Below, in pieces: positions 8,520-16,267 of a stretch of DNA of 20,443 nt; within the stretch, counting starts at the first letter, position 1, and each line of letters opens with the position of its first letter. The DNA lies in the IMG/VR virus record IMGVR_UViG_3300044491_002239, positions 1 to 20,443 of that record, one strand, 5' to 3'. The stretch is from a virus. The notes beneath the pieces are model-generated. The model ran no database searches. It saw nothing but the letters and a program-made list of their open reading frames with translations, and was not told the origin of the DNA. The position numbers and the translations under genes are program-made.

Positions 8520-9269
8520 ATGAAAAAAACAAAAACATTAGTAGATAAAGTCTACAAGCTTACTAGAAACTCAGTTCCATTGAGTTTTATGTTACCCACA
8601 AGAAATTCAAGAAGATACCCATTACTTTGGTTTGATGAAGAAGCTGGCGTAAACAGAGTTTTGCGATATGCTAGAAATCAACGCTCTCCTTTTGAGGATG
8701 AGCAAGATGGAAATGCTGTTATGGAGCCTATTATTTTTGAAGATGGATTCTTAAGAGTTTCCAGAACAAACCCAGTATTGCAGGAGTTTTTATATTACCA
8801 CCCATTAAATGGTAAAAAATTCGTTGAAGTAAACGAAGAAAAAGATGCTGAACAAATTGTTGAGCAATTAAACTTAGAGGTTGATGCTTTGATTGAAGCT
8901 AAATCTTTAAGTATAGACCAATTAGAAGCTGTAGCTAGAGTTCTTTTAGGTAAGGATACTTCTAAGGTTAGTACTGCGGAATTAAAAAGAGATATTTTAA
9001 TTTTTGCAAAGCAAGACCCTAAGACGTTTATGAGTTTAGTAAATGACCCTATGCTTAAATTACAATCTACTGTTAAATTATTTTTTGATAAAAATTTAAT
9101 TGGTTTTAGAAATAAGCAAAAAGAAGTATGGTTTACTACACCTACTAATAAAACTAAGATGCTAACTGTTCCTTTTGGAGAAGACCCAGTTTTTATTGTT
9201 TCTTCATATTTACAGAGCGATGATGGTATTGAAAGTTTAAAAATGCTAGAGAAATTACTTAAAGAATAA
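8520..9269 (+). CDS. Post-capsid virion-associated protein, function unknown
   Basis: This 249-aa protein lies alone between two intrinsic terminators, so it is probably made from read-through of the capsid transcript. The N-terminus is basic (MKKTKTLVDKVYKLTRN), followed by a beta-rich segment (RRYPLLWFDEEAGVNRVLRY, then IIFEDGFLRVS). Around residues 115-170 there is a helical SAP/Rho-N-like pattern (SIDQLEAVARVLLGKD, then TAELKRDILIFAKQ), which in other proteins binds nucleic acid. That reading is tentative. The C-terminal part (KEVWFTTPTNKTKMLTVPFG) resembles a small beta unit. Position suggests a minor head, head-completion or internal protein. No transmembrane helix or enzyme motif is visible. 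Confidence 0.75.
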   Translation: MKKTKTLVDKVYKLTRNSVPLSFMLPTRNSRRYPLLWFDEEAGVNRVLRYARNQRSPFEDEQDGNAVMEPIIFEDGFLRVSRTNPVLQEFLYYHPLNGKKFVEVNEEKDAEQIVEQLNLEVDALIEAKSLSIDQLEAVARVLLGKDTSKVSTAELKRDILIFAKQDPKTFMSLVNDPMLKLQSTVKLFFDKNLIGFRNKQKEVWFTTPTNKTKMLTVPFGEDPVFIVSSYLQSDDGIESLKMLEKLLKE

Positions 9270-9293
9270 TCTTTATTAGTTTAACAATAAGAG

Positions 9294-9324
9294 AGAGGTC
9301 AAATTTAATGACCTCTTTTTTTTT
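9294..9324 (+). terminator. Intrinsic terminator after the post-capsid gene
   Basis: The stem AGAGGTCA (9294-9301) pairs with TGACCTCT (9309-9316) across a 7-base loop and runs into nine T (9316-9324). It begins 24 bases after the stop of the preceding gene. A possible ATG at 9308 lies inside this hairpin, which argues against using it as the next gene's start. Confidence 0.9.
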
Positions 9325-9327
9325 GCT

Positions 9328-9335
9328 TATCTTTG
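9328..9335 (+). promoter_or_regulatory. Bacteroidota-type promoter -7 element (TATCTTTG)
   Basis: TATCTTTG fits TAnnTTTG exactly and begins three bases after the preceding terminator's T-run, with TTTA at 9304-9307 as a weak -33 candidate (20-base spacing). Transcription would start near 9340, giving only about ten leader bases before the ATG at 9350. Terminator followed at once by promoter is a plausible boundary between the head and tail transcripts. Confidence 0.5.
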
Positions 9336-9349
9336 TAAAAAAGAAACTA

Positions 9350-10075
9350 ATGATAAATGCTGTTAGAAATACGGTCTTAGCCATATTAAATAAAAACAAC
9401 TATGGCTATATATCTCCTTCAGACTTTAATCTATTTGCTAAACAAGCTCAATTAGATATTTTTGATGAATATTTTGTTAATTACAATAGTCAAATAAATA
9501 AAGAAAACGCTAGAGTATCTGGAACTGAATATGCTGATATAAGAAAAGGCATAGAAGAAGTTATAGACTATTTTTCTATTACAAGCACATTGATTCAAAA
9601 TTCTGGTAATATTTATTTTTTGCCATCACCTACGACCACTGGATACGATTATTATTTAATAAATAAAGTACTATGTTATTCAAGTGGAGTTTTTAAAGGC
9701 GAGGCTGAAAAGGTAAATCATAGTAAAATTACTATGCTTAATAATTCCTTATTAACGAAACCATCTGAAATATACCCAGCGTACACGCAAGAGGCGGGTT
9801 TAATTACAATATATCCAAACACTTTTAATGCTGCTGGAAATGTTGTGTCTCAATATATTAGATACCCAAGAGACCCTAAGTGGACTTACATAAGCGTCTC
9901 GTCAGGAGAACCAATATTTGACCAAACACAAGTAGATTACCAAGATTTTGAGTTACCCATAGAAGACGAGACTAGATTGGTAAATAGAATATTACAATAC
10001 GCAGGGATGTCTATTAGAGAGATTCAAGCTATACAATTTGCAATTGGAGAAGAACAACAAGAAAATCAATCATAA
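9350..10075 (+). CDS. Head-tail connector / ring-type structural protein
   Basis: Starting at the ATG at 9350, this is 241 aa. An upstream in-frame ATG at 9308 lies within a terminator hairpin and would add a 14-residue peptide before it, so I reject it. The N-terminal motif NNYGYISPSDFNLFAKQAQLDIFDEYF looks like one found near the connector genes of crAss-like and marine Bacteroidota phages, though I cannot recall an individual protein. The middle is beta-rich (ITIYPNTFN, then VSQYIRYPRDPKW) and the end is helical (ETRLVNRILQYAGMSIREIQ). It ends with a one-base overlap onto the next connector-like gene, so both are probably made together. Role as a ring between portal and tail is inferred from position. 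Confidence 0.75.
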   Translation: MINAVRNTVLAILNKNNYGYISPSDFNLFAKQAQLDIFDEYFVNYNSQINKENARVSGTEYADIRKGIEEVIDYFSITSTLIQNSGNIYFLPSPTTTGYDYYLINKVLCYSSGVFKGEAEKVNHSKITMLNNSLLTKPSEIYPAYTQEAGLITIYPNTFNAAGNVVSQYIRYPRDPKWTYISVSSGEPIFDQTQVDYQDFELPIEDETRLVNRILQYAGMSIREIQAIQFAIGEEQQENQS

Positions 10076-10992
10076 TGGCATACTTATCTCAATATCAATA
10101 TTATGAAAATGCTGGTACAGCTCCTACTAATGAAAATTGGGGGTCATATCAGTATGTAAGTTTACAGGATGTAGTAAATAACTTTTTGTTAATGTACTCT
10201 GGTAATCATTCTTTAGTTAATAACGAAGAAAGATATAAAGTATTATTTCATGCAAAAAGAGCTATTCAAGAATTAAATTACGATGCATTTAAAGAAATAA
10301 AAGCTTTAGAGTTAACTGTATTTTCTAATTTAACTTTTGTATTACCTTCTGATTATGTAAGTTGGGTTAGAATATCTTTATACAAAGATGGATGGCTAAG
10401 ACCGCTTAATGAAAATATACAGGTAAATTCAGCTATTTCTTATCTTCAAAGTAGCACGGGAACATTGACTTTTAATGTCGACGGTACTGTAGTTACTGAT
10501 GAATCTACTTTAGATACAGAAAGAAAAGATGGACAACAAAAAAGTATTTATTTAAATAAAGAAAATAATTCTTCAGAAAATTCTGGAAATAGCGATGCTA
10601 ATTGGTATTCAGAATATAGTATAGGAGCTAGATATGGTTTAAATACTGAGACCGCAAATATAAATCCTACATTTAGAATAGATAAAAAAGCTGGCGTTAT
10701 TAATTTTGATTCTACAATGCTTAATGAAAATTGTGTATTAGAATACATATCTGATGGAATGGAAGGCGGAAATGAATCTAAGATTAGTGTAAATAAATTA
10801 TTTGAAGAATATATTTATGCGGCTATAAAATATGAATTATTAAATAGCAAATTTAATGTTCAAGAGTACGTAGTAAATAGAGCTAAAAAAGACAAATCAG
10901 CGTTATTAAGAAACGCAAAAATTAGATTAAGCAATATTCATCCTGGTAGATTATTAATGAATCTAAGGGGTGATAATAAGTGGCTAAAGTAA
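10075..10992 (+). CDS. Second head-tail connector / tail tube-type protein
   Basis: This 305-aa protein overlaps the previous stop by one base (TAATG). It has an early helical part (RYKVLFHAKRAIQELNYDAF), then strands (LELTVFSNLTFVLPSDYVSW, then RISLYKDGWLRPLNE) and a C-terminal helical part with many basic residues (VVNRAKKDKSALLRNAKIRL). The 'LPSDYVSWVRI' motif and the pairing with the preceding gene match what I expect for a podoviral connector/tube assembly. The Ser/Asn/Glu-rich stretch at residues about 155-180 looks like an exposed loop. No catalytic motif is visible. The gene stops one base before the tail hub gene begins. Confidence 0.75.
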   Translation: MAYLSQYQYYENAGTAPTNENWGSYQYVSLQDVVNNFLLMYSGNHSLVNNEERYKVLFHAKRAIQELNYDAFKEIKALELTVFSNLTFVLPSDYVSWVRISLYKDGWLRPLNENIQVNSAISYLQSSTGTLTFNVDGTVVTDESTLDTERKDGQQKSIYLNKENNSSENSGNSDANWYSEYSIGARYGLNTETANINPTFRIDKKAGVINFDSTMLNENCVLEYISDGMEGGNESKISVNKLFEEYIYAAIKYELLNSKFNVQEYVVNRAKKDKSALLRNAKIRLSNIHPGRLLMNLRGDNKWLK

Positions 10993-10993
10993 A

Positions 10994-11932
10994 ATGGCAA
11001 ATATTAAAAGAAATTTTATTGCCGGTCGTATGAACAAAAGCCTTGATGAAAGGCTTTTACCAAATGGTGAATATGTAGATGCGTTAAATGTTAGGTTAGG
11101 CTCTACAGAAGATTCTGAAATAGGCTCTGTTGAAAACTCAAAGGGTAATATCCCTTTAACTTCTATACAATTTATAGACGGAACTACATTAACCGCTAAT
11201 GCTAAATGTATAGGTGCTTTTCAAGATGGAGCTAACAATACTGTTTATTGGTTTATTCACGATTCTTCATTTGTACAAGGGGATACTGGTAAATTAGATT
11301 TAATAGTATCTTACAACGCTACTACGTCCACAACAACATATCACGTTATTAGTATTGATGATGGAGGTGGCGTAAACACTACATTAAATTTTAATCCATC
11401 ATATTTAATAACTGGAGTAAACTTAATTGATAATTCATTATTATTTTTTACAGATAATTATAATCCTCCAAGATTTTTAAATATAAATAAAAACTATCCT
11501 AATCCTATTTTAGTAACACCTACGCCCGCACCTGTGCCGGTTCCTGCAACACCAGTGCCGGTTCCTATACCAACACCTGTACCGGTTCCTATACCAACTC
11601 CAGTGCCAGTTCCCGTACCTACTCCAGTTGGTTGTAGTTGTATTACGGTAGATGTAGAAAATACTCAATTAACAAGTGGTGGATTAGACTTGTATTATAT
11701 TCTAAACCAATGCGGTTCAGGAGCAACTGATATTAATTTAACCATAACACTTGGAACTGAATCTGGAGGTTCAACATATTTTGGTTTCTGCAACACGGGA
11801 AGTCAAAGTAATATATTTAAATACGGACCTAGTGGTTCACCATTTGTAGGATTGCCTGGAATGAACGTTAATCCAAACGCAACAAGCTGTTCGGTAAACG
11901 GAGATTGTCTCCCTGTATTACCTACACCATAA
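10994..11932 (+). CDS. Tail hub/stabilisation protein, N-terminal part, ending in a proline array and Cys-rich module
   Basis: This ORF encodes 312 aa. Residues 1-172 (IKRNFIAGRMNKSLDERLLP, then GEYVDALNVRLGSTED, and finally FFTDNYNPPRFLNINKNYPN) look like the start of the large tail protein common in crAss-like and marine Bacteroidota phages. In that family, as I remember it, the chain continues straight into a segment resembling FSEESLLVIKKPP. Here that segment sits at the start of the next ORF. Instead, residues 176-211 form a (V/I/T/A)-Pro array and about 100 residues follow with six cysteines (GCSC, NQC, GFC, TSC, GDC), ending PVLPTP. So this looks like the first piece of a split gene carrying an added surface module. 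The split is inferred and the two ORFs are seen directly. Confidence 0.8.
   Translation: MANIKRNFIAGRMNKSLDERLLPNGEYVDALNVRLGSTEDSEIGSVENSKGNIPLTSIQFIDGTTLTANAKCIGAFQDGANNTVYWFIHDSSFVQGDTGKLDLIVSYNATTSTTTYHVISIDDGGGVNTTLNFNPSYLITGVNLIDNSLLFFTDNYNPPRFLNINKNYPNPILVTPTPAPVPVPATPVPVPIPTPVPVPIPTPVPVPVPTPVGCSCITVDVENTQLTSGGLDLYYILNQCGSGATDINLTITLGTESGGSTYFGFCNTGSQSNIFKYGPSGSPFVGLPGMNVNPNATSCSVNGDCLPVLPTP
11519..11626 (+). repeat. X-Pro dipeptide array in the hub N-terminal ORF
   Basis: Thirty-six codons (residues 176-211) encode near-perfect alternation of Pro with Val, Ile, Thr or Ala, such as PVPVPIPTPVPVP. Codons for Pro and Val vary (CCT, CCA, CCG, CCC; GTG, GTT, GTA), so the protein pattern is conserved better than the DNA. 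Alternating Pro sequences form stiff polyproline-II rods. Confidence 0.95.
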
Positions 11933-11951
11933 TATAAAATAACAACAAAGA

Positions 11952-14900
11952 ATGGCTACATATTTAGACCAATTTTCTGAAGAATCTTTACTGGTTATAA
12001 AAAAACCTCCTATAAGCGCGCCTGTAGTTCAATCAATAAAAACAGCAGGAGAGGATGATTTTTTAGAAGAAAGATTTATTTGTTTTGCTTATAGATATAG
12101 GTACGCTGATGGCGAGTATTCCGCCACTTCACAATTTAGCGAGCCTTCATTTATTCCAGAACCATTTGACTTTAGCTTTGATAGTTTTTTAAATGAGGGA
12201 ATGGTTAACTCAACTAACGCCGCTATTATTACTTTTAATAGTGGAGGCCCATTGGTTGTTGGTATAGATTTATTATTTAAAGAATCAAATAATTTTACAA
12301 TTAAAGTAATTGAGAAATTAAATAAGTCTAACCTAGGCTATGCAGATAATCAAAATTATACTTATACATTTAATAATAGTAAAATATTTACTTTATTACC
12401 TGAGTCTGAAATATTAAGACTTTACGACAATGTTCCATTAACAGCCAAATCACAAACTGTAATGGGTAATAGATTGGTGTATGGAAATTATACCGAAGGA
12501 TATGATTTAAAAGATAGCAACAATAATCCTGTTAAATTTGAATATGATGCTAATTTAGTAAGCGAAAGTATAGGTCAAGAAAACATTGATACGTCTACTG
12601 ATTCTGGTCAATATTCAATTAATTCATCAGAGACTATTCCTGATTCTGTATTTTACGTAGATTTAGATGGTCTTGATTTAACTCAAGGCGCTTCTTTTAC
12701 TATTGATTTTAAAATAGAACATAATTCTTTTAGTGGAGACACTCCATTTCCAGCTGAAACCACATCAAGTATAGATTTTGCTTTTACTTATGTTTTACCT
12801 AGTACATATAATTCTGTTTATGAATTATCTATAAGCCCAGAATTTATACAAAGAATAGGAGGCTCTGCAATAGAGCCTGTTGCTACGGCTTGTGATGGTA
12901 CTACTCTTACAGACCAAATAAATTGTGCTTTACCACAAAATTTAGATTCGTTAATAAAAAACACAAGTGGTATAACTGGTGTCGGTCAATCTATATCAAT
13001 AATCTCTACTCCTTCAAGTAATCAAATAGGTTTTCAGATTGTTGCAATGAATTATGTTGACGATATTGTTACTCCTACTCAAAATGTTTATGAGTATTAT
13101 TCTATAATATTCTCTGAAGCTGTATACCAAAAGATAGCAAATACTTCTAGTCTTCATAGCAATAGAGGGTATGAAATAGGAATAATATATATGGATGAGT
13201 TTAATCGCTCCTCTACAGCTCTTGTAAGCCCTAATAATACGGTTCAAATACCATGCGCTAACTCAGCTGATAAAAACACAATACGGGTATCTATACCAAC
13301 CTCTCAGATAGCTCCTTCATGGGCTTCAAAGTATAAATTTGTAATTAAGCCAGATGAGGATAGTTATGAAACAATTTATAGCAATATATTCTTTGAAGAC
13401 CCGGCTAGTAATGCTGCTTATTTTTTATTGGAAGGAGAAAATGCTGCAAAAATACAAGATGGTGATAGGCTTATTGTAAAATCAGACATAAGCGGTCCTA
13501 CACAAAATTGTGTGTATACTACTGTTTTAGAAAAAGAAGTAAAAGTAGAAGGGTTTTTAACTATTCCTACTGGAGAAGATGATTCGGAAGGTCAGCCTAT
13601 AAATATATATGTTCCTTCTGGACCGTATATGAAATTAAATCCTAGTAATTTTTCTATTGTAACAGACACAAGCACTGGAGGTCCTTTTGTTGTTCCTGGG
13701 CCAAGGCAAGATACCGCTGATAGAAATGGAGATAATCCATTTGTAGCATACCCAGTTAATATAACAAATCCTTCAGGCACTGGAGCTACTAGTTATGTTG
13801 ATTATACTATTCCAGAAGGAAGTAGAATAAACATAGATATAACTCAAAAAAGAACAGGTAAGGGTAGTTGCCCTTCACGTTCTAATGTTTTTAGAGCTAA
13901 TTTTGTATCCACTCAAGATTATGTTGATTTTAAATCTTGGTGGGATGGAGATAACATTGGGGATATTCTTATTAATGATAGTATTATTTCTCCTGAATCA
14001 TACACTAATGAGTATGTTTCTACAATGGTTTCTGGCGCTGTAGACCCTACTATTTCTAATATATCTACAAGTGACACTATAAACTATTATCAATTTTACA
14101 CAAATACAGCTACTGGACAAAAGTTCCTTATGGTTACAGGTCCAGATGCTTGCGCAAGCGCTAGATATAGTGCTGACAGAAAAGCCACTGTAAGCGTGAA
14201 TATAGAAGTAATAAGGTATTCTAGCACAATTGTTTTTGAAACAATTCCAAGTGATGCATTGCCTGATGTTTGGTATGAAAATAATTTATCTTTTAATATA
14301 GGCCCTAATGGAGAGCATTATGGTAATGTCCAAAATCAAAACTTATCTTTATCTATACCTGGTATTGTCAGCACTGGATTTTTTAATTGTTTTGCTTTTG
14401 GAAATGGAGTAGAAAGCTATAAAATTAGAGATTCTATTTCAGCCAAATCATTTAATTTAGGAAATAGAGTCACTACAACTTCAGCTGTAGATTACAAAAG
14501 AGCTGATAGATTTGCAGACCTTACTTATAGTGGTGTATTTAATGACGAGACCAATGTAAATAAACTTAATGAATTTAACGTTGGTTTATTAAACTTTAAA
14601 CCTCTTGAAGAATCTTTTGGTTCTATTCAAATGTTATTTTCAAGACAAACAGATATACTTACTTTACAAGAGGATAAAATATCTTATGTATTAGCAGGAA
14701 AAAATTTACTTTCAGATGCGGCTGGAGAGAGTGTTCTTACTTCAGTTCCAGAAGTGCTTGGCTTACAAATTGCTCGTATAGAGAATTACGGTATTAGTTT
14801 AAACCCAGAAAGCTTTGTTGCTTGGGGATATGACAAATATTTTACAGATTCAAAACGAGGAGCTTTAATTCAATTACAGGGAACTTCTTTTAAGGATGAA

Positions 14901-16247
14901 AACTTAAATATAATTTCTGAAGCAGGAATGAGGTCTTGGTTTAGAGATTTATTCTTAGATTTTCCAGACACTCAAAAACTTGGAGCTTTTGACCCTTACA
15001 TGAATGAGTATGTTTTGTCTTCAAACAATTACTCACTGCCTATAGTTGAAACATGTATTGCTTGCGGTATAGATAAAAATTTATCTGTTTCATTAGGAAA
15101 CAGTGTTTCTTATTGTGTTGATTTATCACAGCTTGTTGGCGATGTAACAATAGATTACGTAATACCATTTGAAGGTACTGACAATGTTATTACTGAATTA
15201 ATTTCTGCTGATACAATTACTGAAGTAGGTTTTGATATTGTTTCTGAAGCTCCGTTTGCGGGAAGAAGATACACAATAACGGCTGTATACAATGGAATAA
15301 CTTACACTACTGGAGAGGTATTAGTTAGCGGAAGTTTTACGTTTCCTAAAAATATAGTTGGTATTACTGAGGCTGTTATTACGGTATCTACTGATTCTGT
15401 AGATATAGATACAGTTAAGGTAACTGTAAATTGTCCTTTAGCGGCAGAGTTGACTCTTTATAATATAGCTATAACAAGTAACAATAAAGGCGGTCAATTT
15501 ATACATAATGAATATAGGTGGCAAGATGGCGCATTTGCTTCTCCTCTACATTCTAATTTAGTAGAATTTTCTACAGGAACAAACCAACCTTTAGTGTCTC
15601 AATACTCTAGCGTATCTGGACCTCAAGGCGCTGGTATTATACCTGCTGATGCAGCTGTAGTAACTTTATTTAGCAATAAATTAAATACTGATGATTTTGT
15701 ATTTAATACTACATACAATAAATTTAAATATTTAAGAAGCAATACATTATATCAAAATAACAGTATTGATATTCAGGCTTTATTAGCAGCTTCTGCAGAT
15801 GCCACTCCAATAATAACAACAGGAGCTCCAGATGTTTATTCTGCTAATTTTACAATGCCTAGTACTGGAAATAAATTATATTTGATATGGGACTACAGAG
15901 AGTCAACTGAATTATCTCTTTGTTATTCTACTTTAAATATAACTGATGCTTGTTGTAGTTGCGTTATTCCTCCAGTGCCAGTGCCTGTACCGGTGCCTGT
16001 CCCGGTAGCTCCTACTAATTATAGGATTGAAGATTGTAATGGGGCTGGTTCTTATAATGTAGCAAAAGTAGGTTGTGTTTTTGAGATAAGTGATGTTGTT
16101 CAGTATATAAGAAACACAGACCCTAATACTATTTATTGTGGAACTGTGACAAGCACAACTTTTCCATCTGGTTCAGAGGATGCCACACTGTTTAGTTGTA
16201 ATGCTTATAGTTGTGATGACTTTATACATTGCAATGTAAACATATAA
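11952..16247 (+). CDS. Giant tail hub/stabilisation protein, main part, with C-terminal Cys module
   Basis: This 1431-aa protein starts with an ATG in a different frame from the preceding ORF, 19 bases after its stop, with an A-rich leader. Residues 1-200 (SEESLLVIKKPPISAP, DFLEERFICFAYRYRYADG, GGPLVVGIDLLFKES, RLYDNVPLTAKSQTVMGNRL) look like the continuation of the tail protein begun upstream. The rest is very beta-rich, with repeated Ig-like stretches, suiting a multi-domain tail hub or baseplate protein. Late features are a CxxC (C1035, C1038), a segment LYLIWDYRESTELSLCYSTL, and CCSC at 1334-1337. After that come a short PVP array (1340-1354) and a module YRIEDCNGAGSYNV...IYCGTVTS that resembles one in the next gene. 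No enzyme motif or signal peptide is visible. It is probably an exposed virion component in contact with the fibre. Confidence 0.82.
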   Translation: MATYLDQFSEESLLVIKKPPISAPVVQSIKTAGEDDFLEERFICFAYRYRYADGEYSATSQFSEPSFIPEPFDFSFDSFLNEGMVNSTNAAIITFNSGGPLVVGIDLLFKESNNFTIKVIEKLNKSNLGYADNQNYTYTFNNSKIFTLLPESEILRLYDNVPLTAKSQTVMGNRLVYGNYTEGYDLKDSNNNPVKFEYDANLVSESIGQENIDTSTDSGQYSINSSETIPDSVFYVDLDGLDLTQGASFTIDFKIEHNSFSGDTPFPAETTSSIDFAFTYVLPSTYNSVYELSISPEFIQRIGGSAIEPVATACDGTTLTDQINCALPQNLDSLIKNTSGITGVGQSISIISTPSSNQIGFQIVAMNYVDDIVTPTQNVYEYYSIIFSEAVYQKIANTSSLHSNRGYEIGIIYMDEFNRSSTALVSPNNTVQIPCANSADKNTIRVSIPTSQIAPSWASKYKFVIKPDEDSYETIYSNIFFEDPASNAAYFLLEGENAAKIQDGDRLIVKSDISGPTQNCVYTTVLEKEVKVEGFLTIPTGEDDSEGQPINIYVPSGPYMKLNPSNFSIVTDTSTGGPFVVPGPRQDTADRNGDNPFVAYPVNITNPSGTGATSYVDYTIPEGSRINIDITQKRTGKGSCPSRSNVFRANFVSTQDYVDFKSWWDGDNIGDILINDSIISPESYTNEYVSTMVSGAVDPTISNISTSDTINYYQFYTNTATGQKFLMVTGPDACASARYSADRKATVSVNIEVIRYSSTIVFETIPSDALPDVWYENNLSFNIGPNGEHYGNVQNQNLSLSIPGIVSTGFFNCFAFGNGVESYKIRDSISAKSFNLGNRVTTTSAVDYKRADRFADLTYSGVFNDETNVNKLNEFNVGLLNFKPLEESFGSIQMLFSRQTDILTLQEDKISYVLAGKNLLSDAAGESVLTSVPEVLGLQIARIENYGISLNPESFVAWGYDKYFTDSKRGALIQLQGTSFKDENLNIISEAGMRSWFRDLFLDFPDTQKLGAFDPYMNEYVLSSNNYSLPIVETCIACGIDKNLSVSLGNSVSYCVDLSQLVGDVTIDYVIPFEGTDNVITELISADTITEVGFDIVSEAPFAGRRYTITAVYNGITYTTGEVLVSGSFTFPKNIVGITEAVITVSTDSVDIDTVKVTVNCPLAAELTLYNIAITSNNKGGQFIHNEYRWQDGAFASPLHSNLVEFSTGTNQPLVSQYSSVSGPQGAGIIPADAAVVTLFSNKLNTDDFVFNTTYNKFKYLRSNTLYQNNSIDIQALLAASADATPIITTGAPDVYSANFTMPSTGNKLYLIWDYRESTELSLCYSTLNITDACCSCVIPPVPVPVPVPVPVAPTNYRIEDCNGAGSYNVAKVGCVFEISDVVQYIRNTDPNTIYCGTVTSTTFPSGSEDATLFSCNAYSCDDFIHCNVNI
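15969..16013 (+). repeat. Short (Val-Pro)n linker before a Cys module
   Basis: Fifteen codons (residues 1340-1354) alternate Pro and Val directly after the CCSC motif and before the YRIEDC module. It is the shortest of the five X-Pro arrays and looks like a rigid spacer joining a hub end to a surface module. Confidence 0.92.
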
Positions 16248-16267
16248 AATAAAATAAGTTTAAAAAA

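Noticed and set aside
9308-9349. Upstream ATG at 9308 adding MTSFFLLIFVKKKL to the connector-like protein, which would look like a signal or membrane peptide.
   Set aside because: The ATG lies in the terminator hairpin and its codons run through the T-tract; the promoter-like element falls after it. The ATG at 9350 starts the conserved-looking sequence.
11500-11960. A self-splicing intron or intein splitting the tail hub gene.
   Set aside because: The inserted stretch encodes an in-frame proline array and Cys module with no intein motifs (no N-terminal block A Cys/Ser pattern or terminal HN) and is too short for, and does not resemble, a group I or II intron with ORF.
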